64,000 nt of DNA from Pedobacter cryophilus. GTDB lineage: Bacteria; Bacteroidota; Bacteroidia; Sphingobacteriales; Sphingobacteriaceae. The stretch lies in the NCBI RefSeq assembly GCF_005116455.1, contig NZ_SWBP01000001.1:1170067-1234066 (forward strand), read 5' to 3'. Each line of letters opens with the position of its first letter. Position 1 is the first letter of the stretch. The notes beneath the pieces were generated by a model. It did no database searches and was not told the DNA's origin. It saw nothing but the letters and a program-made list of their open reading frames with translations. Both the position numbers and the translations under genes were made by a program. Shown here in pieces: positions 1-8,145 of this stretch.

Positions 1-2
1 AA

Positions 3-854
3 GTAGAAGTTGGAGAATTAGTGGTTTACCCAGAGCTCACCAAAACAGAAAAAGAATTTTATAGAGATAAAGCAGAGTCTTTAAGGTTGAGAATTAAAGG
101 TGGGGATAGTTTTGGAACTATGGCCAGGTTATATTCTCAAGATCCAATGTCTGCTAGAGAAGGTGGCGATTTAGGCTTTTTTGACAGACAAACCATGGCA
201 AAAGAATTTACTTCTTGGGCTTTTAAATTAAAACAAGGAGAAATGTCTCCAGTTTTTGAAACAGAGTTTGGATTTCACTTTTTAGAGGTTGTAGAGCGTA
301 GAGGAGAGCAAGTTAGAGCAAGGCATATTTTAATTATTCCAGAAAACACTCCAGCCGCTTTAGAAAGGGCTGCTGCCGAGATAGATTCTACTTATCAGAA
401 AGTAAAAGCAGGCAAATTAGATTTTTCTGCCGCAGCGTCTTTGTTTTCTGATAACAATGAGACAAAATATAATGGTGGGATGATGTTAGATGCCGAGAAC
501 GTATCCGCAAGATCTACTCATATTCCAACTGATAAATTAGATCCTAAAGTGTTTTTGGTAATTGATACCATGACGGTAGGAACTTATTCTAAACCAGAAT
601 TATTTGCAGATGCTAGAGGAAAAGCAGGCTATAGATTTTTATATTTAAGATCTAAAGTTGCGCCACATGCTGCAAACTTAGAGCAAGATCTTCCAAAAAT
701 TAAAGATGCAGCTTACGAAGATAAAGTGAACAAAACCGTAAGCCAGTGGTTTGAAAAAAGAAGAAAATCTACCTATATTAAGTTAGATACAGAATATTAC
801 AATTGCAGTGTGTTAAAAGATTGGATTACTACCCCCAAAACTACTGGAAATTAA
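3..854 (+). CDS. SurA-like periplasmic peptidylprolyl isomerase, 5'-truncated by the window edge
   Basis: The frame is open to the first base of the window, reading V-E-V-G-E-L before the GTG at 21, so the gene starts upstream and the GTG is not a real start. Two parvulin (PpiC) modules are visible. The end of one has the family signature around EGGDLGFF and the C-terminal F-H-F-L-E-V strand; a second follows from the RARHILI motif. This layout matches SurA-type chaperone/isomerases, which fold outer-membrane proteins in the periplasm. Only 3 bases separate it from the MoxR gene, so the two are probably cotranscribed. The subfamily cannot be fixed without the N-terminus. Confidence 0.88.
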   Translation, partial: VEVGELVVYPELTKTEKEFYRDKAESLRLRIKGGDSFGTMARLYSQDPMSAREGGDLGFFDRQTMAKEFTSWAFKLKQGEMSPVFETEFGFHFLEVVERRGEQVRARHILIIPENTPAALERAAAEIDSTYQKVKAGKLDFSAAASLFSDNNETKYNGGMMLDAENVSARSTHIPTDKLDPKVFLVIDTMTVGTYSKPELFADARGKAGYRFLYLRSKVAPHAANLEQDLPKIKDAAYEDKVNKTVSQWFEKRRKSTYIKLDTEYYNCSVLKDWITTPKTTGN

Positions 855-857
855 CAG

Positions 858-1820
858 ATGAAATACAATTCAGACGTAGAAGCGGTTGACGCTTTAAGCA
901 TTGCTTACGAAGAAATAAGGAAAGAAATTGCCAAAGTAATTGTTGGGCAAGATGAAGTGGTAAAGTCTGTTTTGATTTCTATTTTTAGCAACGGCCATTG
1001 TTTATTGGTAGGTGTGCCAGGGTTGGCTAAAACACTTTTGGTGCAAACTGTAGCAAGAGTGTTAGATCTTTCTTTTAATCGCATTCAATTTACGCCAGAT
1101 TTAATGCCTTCTGATATTATTGGCAGTGAAATTTTAGGAGAAGACAGAAATTTTAAATTTATTAAAGGGCCGGTTTTTTCAAATATTATTTTAGCCGATG
1201 AGATTAACCGGACTCCGCCAAAAACTCAAGCAGCTTTACTAGAGGCTATGCAAGAAAAATCTGTTACTGCGGCTGGTGTTACCCATCATTTACCAAAGCC
1301 ATTTTTTGTTTTGGCAACACAAAACCCTATTGAACAAGAAGGAACTTATCCTTTACCAGAAGCTCAATTAGACCGTTTTATGTTTAATGTGTCTTTGTCT
1401 TATCCTTCTTTTGAAGAGGAATTAAATATTGTTAAAAGCACAACAAGCAATGTAGTTGCTGAGTTAAAAAGAATATTAAATGCCGATCAGATCTCTTACT
1501 TCCAACAATTGATAAGGCAAATACCAGTTGCAGATCATGTGTTGGAATACGCCGTTAAATTAGTGGCTAAAACACGTCCGCAAACCCAATATGCTACTCC
1601 AGAAATCAATAAGTATATCAGCTGGGGTGCTGGTCCAAGAGCATCTCAATATTTAATTATTGGCGCAAAATGCCATGCAGCAATCAATAGAAAATATTCT
1701 CCTGATATTGAAGATGTACAAGCCGTTGCTCAACCTATTTTAAAACATAGAATTGTAAGGAATTATAAAGCTGAAGCAGAAGGGATGAGTACAGAGCAAA
1801 TTGTAGCTAATTTATTCTGA
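858..1820 (+). CDS. MoxR-family AAA+ ATPase
   Basis: A 320-residue AAA+ protein with Walker A GVPGLAKT at residues 52-59, Walker B around LADEINR at 112-118, and the MoxR-typical block TPPKTQAALLEAMQE. Sensor motif ATQNPIEQEG follows. The C-terminal third is the lid domain. MoxR ATPases act as chaperones or activators for metal- or VWA-containing partners, often beside DUF58 and VWA genes. None of those is present downstream here, so the partner is unknown. The ATG follows the isomerase stop by 3 bases, which indicates an operon. The 3' end overlaps the convergent small gene by 9 bases. Confidence 0.93.
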   Translation: MKYNSDVEAVDALSIAYEEIRKEIAKVIVGQDEVVKSVLISIFSNGHCLLVGVPGLAKTLLVQTVARVLDLSFNRIQFTPDLMPSDIIGSEILGEDRNFKFIKGPVFSNIILADEINRTPPKTQAALLEAMQEKSVTAAGVTHHLPKPFFVLATQNPIEQEGTYPLPEAQLDRFMFNVSLSYPSFEEELNIVKSTTSNVVAELKRILNADQISYFQQLIRQIPVADHVLEYAVKLVAKTRPQTQYATPEINKYISWGAGPRASQYLIIGAKCHAAINRKYSPDIEDVQAVAQPILKHRIVRNYKAEAEGMSTEQIVANLF

Positions 1821-2129
1821 TATAATTTCTACTTCACTCATAAAAGCCGTTTTGTCTGTATCGGCATACATTCCGTAGGCATCAACTAATAAACCTTTTG
1901 ATCCATCTTCGCAAAGTATTGCGTAAAGAATTGAACTATCAGCCGGATTTGTAAGTCCTTCAAATCGGTGTATTTCTACCACTTTTAATTGATGAGCTTT
2001 AAACTCTTTTTCTGCATCTTTATGATAAAGATTCGCATTTTTTATATCAAATTCATAGGTAAAACCTTTCTCCTTTAGTGCATTCATAGCTTCAGAAAGT
2101 GTTTCGTAATTTTCTTTGTGTAGGTTCAT
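1812..2129 (-). CDS. Conserved Bacteroidota hypothetical protein, 105 aa
   Basis: A small soluble acidic protein without signal peptide or membrane segment. The core KVVEIHRFEG and SILYAI..DGSKGLLVDAYG is a conserved pattern that I recognise from short Bacteroidota proteins often mislabelled phosphoribosylpyrophosphate synthetase. Nothing resembling the PRPP-binding or ATP loops of Prs is present, so no enzymatic function should be assigned. It converges on the MoxR gene with a 9-base overlap at the stop codons and stands alone on its strand, with 69 bases to the next gene upstream in its direction. Confidence 0.8.
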   Translation of the reverse strand: MNLHKENYETLSEAMNALKEKGFTYEFDIKNANLYHKDAEKEFKAHQLKVVEIHRFEGLTNPADSSILYAILCEDGSKGLLVDAYGMYADTDKTAFMSEVEIISE

Positions 2130-2198
2130 GAGACTGATATTAGGTTAAAGTAATAACCTATCAAATTTTGTACCTAAGCCTTTGTAATTTAAAAATAC

Positions 2199-3041
2199 CT
2201 AAGGTAAATAGGCATCTAAAATAATGTTCCATTTCATTTCTTGGTCTATTTGCCAAATACGAATATAGTTGTAGTCTTTGCCTGAAATAATTGCCTTACC
2301 GTAAGTGTAAGCTAAATCTCCGCTTAAAGCTCTGTCTGCAAATGTTGGCGTAGAGTTAACCACCAATTTTTGTTCATTAATAAATTTTAAAGTTTCTTCT
2401 TTGCCAATTTTAGGTAAGTGGTTAGGAAAGTATAATCGAACTTTTGGGTCATAAAATTCATCTAAACTTTTATTTCCAGATTTGTTTAATGATTTGCCTA
2501 ATAAAATATCAGTATTAAAAACAATGTCTTCTCTCCATTGAATTTTTTGTGGACCTATTAGTTTTGGATATTTGTAATTAGTGGGGTCTAAATAAGCCAA
2601 TTCTAAAACAGAAATAGGTTTTTCATGCTCAATTCCGCCATCTAATACTAGTTTCCATTGTTTTTTATTATTGGCTTTCCAAACAGAAATATAATGACCA
2701 TAATCAACCTTATCATCATTATTAAAAACATAAGGACCTGTAGTAAAGCCAAAATCGCCAGATTTAGAGATCATGGCGTATTCTGGTTTCCAGCTCAAGT
2801 AAAATGAAGTTTGCTTTTGTTGGGTATAAAATGCTATTGCATTGATGGGGTTCGGTCTAAAAACAGTACAATTTGGGTCTGCAACTTTTAAAAAAGCTTG
2901 GTTTAATCCATCTTTTTTTACGTTAACATTAAAACGTTCCTCGGCATTAATTAAAGATTTAACCATTCCATCGTTTGTTTGAGAGAAGGAATGAGATGCA
3001 ACTATGAGGATTAAAAAACTAAGAGCAATAATATTTTTCAT
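2199..3041 (-). CDS. Secreted protein with two NTF2/SnoaL-like (DUF4440-type) domains
   Basis: 280 residues. An N-terminal signal peptide with hydrophobic core ALSFLILIVASHSF ends near SFSQ. Two similar alpha+beta units follow, each starting with an E-x-x-F helix and ending in a W-K-x-x-x-D strand (WKLVLDGG near 130-140 and MKWNIILDAYLP at the C-terminus). This duplication suggests two cone-shaped NTF2-like folds. Ligand and activity are unknown. The gene is monocistronic and divergent from the gene at 3108, with 66 bases between the starts that must hold both promoters. Confidence 0.75.
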   Translation of the reverse strand: MKNIIALSFLILIVASHSFSQTNDGMVKSLINAEERFNVNVKKDGLNQAFLKVADPNCTVFRPNPINAIAFYTQQKQTSFYLSWKPEYAMISKSGDFGFTTGPYVFNNDDKVDYGHYISVWKANNKKQWKLVLDGGIEHEKPISVLELAYLDPTNYKYPKLIGPQKIQWREDIVFNTDILLGKSLNKSGNKSLDEFYDPKVRLYFPNHLPKIGKEETLKFINEQKLVVNSTPTFADRALSGDLAYTYGKAIISGKDYNYIRIWQIDQEMKWNIILDAYLP

Positions 3042-3107
3042 TTAATTTTTTTTGTTTTTTTAGATTCATCAAAATTTATACCTTCATTTATTAAAAATAG
3101 ATCTTTT

Positions 3108-3764
3108 ATGAAAACTTCCAATATTACCATTTTATTATTATTCTTTATAAGCGGTGTTGCAAATGCTCAATTTCAGCAAGATGTGCAAGGTAAACCTATA
3201 ATGGCAATTGCTTATACAGATGTAGTTGGAACACCATTTTTATTTGATAATTTGTTAAAAGGTACCGCCACGATGGAAGATGGGACTGTCTATAAGGATA
3301 TATTTTTAAAATACGATTCTTTTAAGGATGAGTTGTTTTTTAAAAATCCTAAAGATGAAACCTTGCTAACTTTTGTTTTGCCAGTAAAATCATTTTTATT
3401 AGAAGCCGGTACTGAAACTCATTTGTATAGAAATGGATTTCCTGAGATAGATAATTTTAGTAAAAAAGCTTATTATAGAGTGTTGTTTGATGGGGGAATA
3501 ACGCTTCTGGTTAAAAATTATAAAACGATGGTGGAGAATAAACCTTATAATTCTGCAACTACCGAAAAGAGATTTATACACAATACCAATTATTATGTTT
3601 TAAAGGAAGGAACAATGAAAAAGTTTAAGCCATCTAAAAAAGATTTTTTAGAATTGTTTCCTGCAAAGGCAACTGAAATAGATGCTTTTATGAGAAAAGA
3701 AAAGATAGATTTTAAAGATAATGATGACCTGGTAAAGGTTTTTGAATATTATAGTTCTTTATAG
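3108..3764 (+). CDS. Secreted hypothetical protein, 218 aa
   Basis: A signal peptide (LLLFFISGVANA, cleavage likely before QFQQ) is followed by a mature domain rich in aromatic and charged residues with alternating beta-strand patterning. I do not recognise a named family or see catalytic motifs. The overall pattern resembles secreted or periplasmic lineage-specific proteins of Sphingobacteriaceae. It is transcribed alone and ends just before a hairpin shared with the convergent cysS gene. Confidence 0.72.
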   Translation: MKTSNITILLLFFISGVANAQFQQDVQGKPIMAIAYTDVVGTPFLFDNLLKGTATMEDGTVYKDIFLKYDSFKDELFFKNPKDETLLTFVLPVKSFLLEAGTETHLYRNGFPEIDNFSKKAYYRVLFDGGITLLVKNYKTMVENKPYNSATTEKRFIHNTNYYVLKEGTMKKFKPSKKDFLELFPAKATEIDAFMRKEKIDFKDNDDLVKVFEYYSSL

Positions 3765-3780
3765 TGTTGAGAAAAATGTA

Positions 3781-3807
3781 AAGCTGGTCTAAATTTTAGA
3801 CCAGCTT
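3781..3807. terminator. Hairpin between convergent genes
   Basis: Arms AAGCTGGTCT at 3781-3790 and AGACCAGCTT at 3798-3807 pair perfectly over 10 bp with a 7-nt AT-rich loop. It lies between the rightward 218-aa gene and leftward cysS, and its left end covers the cysS stop codon. The T-tract is weak on both sides, so bidirectional termination is likely but not certain. Confidence 0.6.
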
Positions 3808-5249
3808 GTGCCTTCTTTACCATCTTTTATTTGATAGCCAATTTCATTTAGTCCAATTCTTATTCTGTCTGAAGTGGCGTAATCTTTATTTTCTTTAGCT
3901 GATGTTCTTATTTTAAGGATAAAATCCATCAAGGGATTCAGGTCATCATTGGCCTGAGAATCATCTGAAAGCCCTAGTACATCTTCTATAAATACCTTGA
4001 TAAGGCTAGTTAACTTTATTAAATTTTCTTCATCAATGGTGGTTTTTCCATCATAAATAGAATTAATAATTTTTGAAGCATCAAAGAGTTCTGCTATTAA
4101 TATGGGGGTATTAAAATCATCATTCATTGCTTCTGTAAACTTTTGCTCAAGCTCGGCAATATTTACAGTTGATGTTGAACTTGTTTTAAGTTTATCTAAA
4201 AGACTTACCGAAGCCATTAATCTTTTAAAGCCTTTTTCACTAGCATCTAATGCTTCGTTAGAAAAATCTAAAGTGCTGCGATAATGTGCTTGTAATATAA
4301 AAAACCTAACTGCCATTGGGCTGTAGCCTCTTTTAAGTAAAACATGGTCGCCAGTAAACAATTCGCGGGGTAAAAAACTATTGCCTAAAGATTTAGACAT
4401 TTTTTGCCCGTTTACGGTAAGCATATTAGTGTGAATCCAGTAATTGGCTGGATGTTTACCACATGAAGCTACGTTTTGAGCAATTTCATTGGTGTGATGA
4501 GTGGGAGCTAAATCCATTCCGCCTCCATGAATGTCAAATTGTTCTCCTAAATATTTATTGCTCATTGCCGAACATTCTAAATGCCAGCCCGGGAAACCCA
4601 TCCCCCATGGAGAAGGCCATTGCATTAAATGCTCTGGTTTGGCTTTAATCCAAAGTGCAAAATCTAGCTTACCTTTTTTTTCATCCTGCCCACCTAAATC
4701 ACGAGTGTTGTTCATCAGGTCTTCTAATTTCCTGTTGTTTAACACGCCATAATCTTGGTTTTGGTTATATTTTTCTACATCAAAATATACTGTTCCGTTG
4801 GTTTCATAAGCAAAGCCTTTGGCCAAAATGGTTTTTACCAATTCTATTTGTTCTATAATATGACCGGTTGCTGTAGGCTCTATACTTGGAGGCAAAACAT
4901 TAAAGATATGCATTACCTGATGAAAATCATTAGCATATTTTTGTACAATTTCCATCGGCTCTAAAGCTGATAATTTTGCTTTTTTAGATATTTTATCTTC
5001 ACCAATATCTCCATCACCTTCTAAATGCCCAGCATCGGTAATGTTTCTTACGTATCTAACTTTATAACCCAAGTAACTTAGGTATCTAAAAATAATATCA
5101 AAAGAGATGAAAGTTCTGCAATTACCTAAGTGAACATCACTATAAACAGTGGGCCCACAAACATACATTCCAACATAAGGAGCGTTTAATGCTTTAAAGG
5201 TTTCTTTTTTTCTACTAAGTGTATTATAAATTAAAAGATTTGGATGCAT
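3789..5249 (-). CDS. cysS: Cysteinyl-tRNA synthetase
   Basis: 486 residues, normal full length. The class I signature H-L-G-N at residues 40-43 and the zinc/cysteine-recognition Cys31 (C-G-P-T-V) are present. The GWHLECSAM block supplies a further zinc-site Cys, and the KMSKS loop follows NGQ in the middle of the protein. The C-terminal helical anticodon-binding region is intact. It charges tRNA-Cys in the cytoplasm. It lies downstream of the endonuclease/phosphatase-like gene with a 34-bp gap, so it may share the mutL-rhomboid transcript. Confidence 0.98.
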   Translation of the reverse strand: MHPNLLIYNTLSRKKETFKALNAPYVGMYVCGPTVYSDVHLGNCRTFISFDIIFRYLSYLGYKVRYVRNITDAGHLEGDGDIGEDKISKKAKLSALEPMEIVQKYANDFHQVMHIFNVLPPSIEPTATGHIIEQIELVKTILAKGFAYETNGTVYFDVEKYNQNQDYGVLNNRKLEDLMNNTRDLGGQDEKKGKLDFALWIKAKPEHLMQWPSPWGMGFPGWHLECSAMSNKYLGEQFDIHGGGMDLAPTHHTNEIAQNVASCGKHPANYWIHTNMLTVNGQKMSKSLGNSFLPRELFTGDHVLLKRGYSPMAVRFFILQAHYRSTLDFSNEALDASEKGFKRLMASVSLLDKLKTSSTSTVNIAELEQKFTEAMNDDFNTPILIAELFDASKIINSIYDGKTTIDEENLIKLTSLIKVFIEDVLGLSDDSQANDDLNPLMDFILKIRTSAKENKDYATSDRIRIGLNEIGYQIKDGKEGTSWSKI

Positions 5250-5283
5250 GTTGCAAAATACAAAATTTGATGTAATGAATAAA

Positions 5284-6399
5284 TTAATTGGCTAAGGTAA
5301 CGTTACATCTTACCGGATAGTGATCTGAATAATCTTTTTTAATAATTTTATAACCCTTAAAATCAAACTCAGGGCTTGCTAAAATGTAATCTATCTGAAA
5401 GTTTGGAAAAGCACCATTATAAGTAATTCCTAAACCGCTTCCTTTTTCATAAAAACCATTTTTTAAGCTCTCGGTCATCTCACTTAAAGTGTAAGAAACG
5501 GGAGTGTCGTTAAAATCTCCCATCACAATGTAAGGGGTTTTACAAGTAGCCATTTGTTCTTTTAATATTTTTACTTGTTGACTTCTTTTGATAAAAGCAT
5601 TTTTTAATCTTCTTACAATTCTTTTTGAAGAAACTACATCTTTTCCGTTGTTAATGTCAGTCTTTACTTCTTTTAAAAACACGTAATCTTCTGGCTGAAA
5701 AGAAATGGAGGCTAAATGGATCACAAAAACTCTAAATATTTTAGTCCCTTTTTTAACGTCTATCCAAATTGCTTTATTTCCGTTATCTATTTTATCAAAA
5801 TTGATGTCTCCGTGTTTAATAATAGGATATTTACTAAATACTGCAATTCCATTAGATTCATAATCATTATCTGTAGAGGTGCTGTAATAATAATTTTTTG
5901 TATTTAAGATGTTTAATATAGAATCCTTAATATCATATTTTCCTTTTTTGCGGGTAAAAAATTCTTCAAAGCCTACAATGTCTGGTTGTTCTGCGTCAAT
6001 TAGTTTAAAAACATTTGAGCGGGTGGTGGTATCTAGCTCAGAACCAAACTTTTTAACGTAATGCACATTCCAAGTCATTAATTTAATAGTGGTACTGTCA
6101 GTTTCAAAGTTACTGGCTGCCGCAGTTCTGAAGCCGATGGTGCGTTTAAGCAATTGGTAGCCGCCTAAAATAAACACCAAAGAAAACAAGAAATACCATT
6201 TTCTGTAAAGCAACCAAAAGATAATAAAGAGGGTGTTGGCTAATAAAATAAAAGGGTATGCCAAGCCAAATAATGCGATATACCAGTATTTTTCAGGATC
6301 TGTGGTGGTGGCTAAATAGCTCAATAAAAGACATATTATCGCCAGAAAATTTAAAAAGAGAAAGGTTTTTTGTAAGAAACCGATTTTACTTTTCTTCAT
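5284..6399 (-). CDS. Membrane-anchored endonuclease/exonuclease/phosphatase-family protein
   Basis: 371 residues. Three hydrophobic segments in the first 100 residues anchor a C-terminal EEP domain. Catalytic motifs visible are TWNVH at the domain start, the E of FEEF, the metal-binding MGDFND, and the terminal SDHYPV. The family cleaves phosphodiester or phosphomonoester bonds in nucleic acids, lipids or inositols; the substrate cannot be read from sequence. The start overlaps the end of the upstream rhomboid gene by 14 bases, showing translational coupling. Confidence 0.88.
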   Translation of the reverse strand: MKKSKIGFLQKTFLFLNFLAIICLLLSYLATTTDPEKYWYIALFGLAYPFILLANTLFIIFWLLYRKWYFLFSLVFILGGYQLLKRTIGFRTAAASNFETDSTTIKLMTWNVHYVKKFGSELDTTTRSNVFKLIDAEQPDIVGFEEFFTRKKGKYDIKDSILNILNTKNYYYSTSTDNDYESNGIAVFSKYPIIKHGDINFDKIDNGNKAIWIDVKKGTKIFRVFVIHLASISFQPEDYVFLKEVKTDINNGKDVVSSKRIVRRLKNAFIKRSQQVKILKEQMATCKTPYIVMGDFNDTPVSYTLSEMTESLKNGFYEKGSGLGITYNGAFPNFQIDYILASPEFDFKGYKIIKKDYSDHYPVRCNVTLAN

Positions 6400-7264
6400 T
6401 GTTTTTACTAGCGTTAAATAGAATTTCTTTCTCTTTTTTTGATAGATTATTGTACCCGGTTTGTGATATTTTATCTAAAATTCTATCAACCGCTTCTTGA
6501 TCTGGGATGGTATTTTTTTGGGTTTTTGATGGAGCATCGTAATTTTTAGAAACCACTTTGAGCTTAGATTTTGGTAAAAAGAAATTCTCAAAAGGCTTAT
6601 TCCAGTCCATCCCGTTTTGTAAAGATTTAATATAAAAGAAGCCAAAAAGAGCACCACCTATATGTGTAAGATGACCACCAGCATTTGGACCAGCTATGCT
6701 AATTAAATCAATAACAATGTAAATAATGGCGATCCACTTTAGTTTTACCGGACCAAAAAACAATAAGGAAATGGTATAATCAGGCAAAAGCACTGCCGTT
6801 GCAACCACCACTGCTGTTACTGCTGCAGATGCACCAACCGCAGCCGATATTAATTTAGTTTGTTCAAATGCTGGAAATAAGTTATAGCAAAGAATGTAGA
6901 AAAATGCTCCTGCTAAGCCCCCACCTAAATAAACGAATGTTAATTTTTTGCTATTTAAGTATTCTTCAAATATTTTTCCAATCCAAAACAACCACAACAT
7001 ATTAAACAGAATATGAAAAAATCCTGCATGAAGAAACATGTAAGTGAAGGGAGTCCAAAATCTGTTGAGTAATTTGGGTAAATGAGTAGGGACAGCTAAA
7101 TAATCAGTAATGATAGCACCGAAACCAGATTGCTTAGCAAATAAAAATTCAACAACACCTAAAAGGCTCAATACCACAAAAACAATGACATTGATGCCAA
7201 TAAAAAGGTTCACTCTGCTACCAGATTGGAATGCTTTCATTTTCAATTCATTGTAGATACTCAT
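6386..7264 (-). CDS. Rhomboid-family intramembrane serine protease (second of a tandem pair)
   Basis: 292 residues with six or seven hydrophobic segments. The rhomboid oxyanion pair appears as FHILFNM (His and Asn), the nucleophile as GASAAV, and the catalytic His as LTHIGGALFG. The usual GxSG is GASA here, a tolerated variant whose activity is untested. A roughly 70-residue basic cytoplasmic tail follows the last helix. It acts in the inner membrane and cleaves transmembrane segments. It overlaps the downstream EEP gene and sits 38 bp after the other rhomboid. Confidence 0.9.
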   Translation of the reverse strand: MSIYNELKMKAFQSGSRVNLFIGINVIVFVVLSLLGVVEFLFAKQSGFGAIITDYLAVPTHLPKLLNRFWTPFTYMFLHAGFFHILFNMLWLFWIGKIFEEYLNSKKLTFVYLGGGLAGAFFYILCYNLFPAFEQTKLISAAVGASAAVTAVVVATAVLLPDYTISLLFFGPVKLKWIAIIYIVIDLISIAGPNAGGHLTHIGGALFGFFYIKSLQNGMDWNKPFENFFLPKSKLKVVSKNYDAPSKTQKNTIPDQEAVDRILDKISQTGYNNLSKKEKEILFNASKNNEEK

Positions 7265-7302
7265 AAGCCCTAATTTAAGGATGTTTTTTCTAAAGAAAAA
7301 GA

Positions 7303-8130
7303 TTAAAATAAGCTATCAGAACGTTTAATATTCCAAGCTTTTAAAAGGATAAAACCAATTAACATGCCACCCAAATGTGCAAAGTGAGCCACATTATCAT
7401 CGGGGTTATTAGCTACGCCACTGTACAATTCAAATGCTCCATATAAAATAACTAAGTATTTCGCTTTCATAGGGAAAAAGAAATAAATGTATATTAAAGC
7501 ATTAGGAAACAGCATTCCAAAAGCCAATAAAATTCCAAAAACCGCACCTGATGCACCCAAAGTTGCCGTATTTATTTTAGCATTTAAATAAGCATTTGCT
7601 AACTCCACCGATGCTGTTTTAGCTTCTACACTAACAGGGTTGGCGCTGTAAAACGTTAAAATTTCATTAAAATTAGGCTGAATTTGGTCGGGAACATTTT
7701 CTACAATAAACTTCTCAAAATTACTTGCGGATGGTTGTGCACTGTATATTTCTACTTGTTTTTGTAACGGAGATAACTCAAAATATTGGACACCCATAAA
7801 AAGTATTGAAGCGCCAATACCTGTGAGGATGTAATAATTTAAAAACTTTTTAGAGCCTAAATAATTTTCTAGAATAGAACCAAACATCCATAAAGCAAAC
7901 ATATTAGAAAAAATATGCATCACACTTGCATGCATAAAAAGGTGTGTGAACAATTGCCAAATTCTAAATTTTGAAGACGAATAATAAAACAAGGCTAAAT
8001 GCTCTGTTAAATCAAATCCAAATGATTGAATAAACACATAAGTGGCAAAAAAAAGAATCCCGTTAATAATTAATAAATTTTTAACTACCGGGGGAAAAAG
8101 GGTATTTCCTAATGGTCTAAATTCTCTCAT
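7303..8130 (-). CDS. Rhomboid-family intramembrane serine protease (first of a tandem pair)
   Basis: 275 residues. HxxxN (HIFSNM), nucleophile motif GASGAVFG and catalytic His in HFAHLGGMLIG are all present, so it should be active. A soluble insert of about 75 residues separates the helix before the nucleophile from the preceding one, which is longer than in GlpG-like enzymes and probably forms an extramembrane loop. The gene follows mutL by 15 bp and belongs to the same leftward transcription unit. Confidence 0.92.
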   Translation of the reverse strand: MREFRPLGNTLFPPVVKNLLIINGILFFATYVFIQSFGFDLTEHLALFYYSSSKFRIWQLFTHLFMHASVMHIFSNMFALWMFGSILENYLGSKKFLNYYILTGIGASILFMGVQYFELSPLQKQVEIYSAQPSASNFEKFIVENVPDQIQPNFNEILTFYSANPVSVEAKTASVELANAYLNAKINTATLGASGAVFGILLAFGMLFPNALIYIYFFFPMKAKYLVILYGAFELYSGVANNPDDNVAHFAHLGGMLIGFILLKAWNIKRSDSLF

Positions 8131-8145
8131 ACTTTATCCTGCTGT

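Noticed and set aside
1812..2129. Possible ribose-phosphate pyrophosphokinase (the label often given to this family)
   Set aside because: The 105-residue protein has none of the PRPP or ATP motifs of Prs and is a third of its length.
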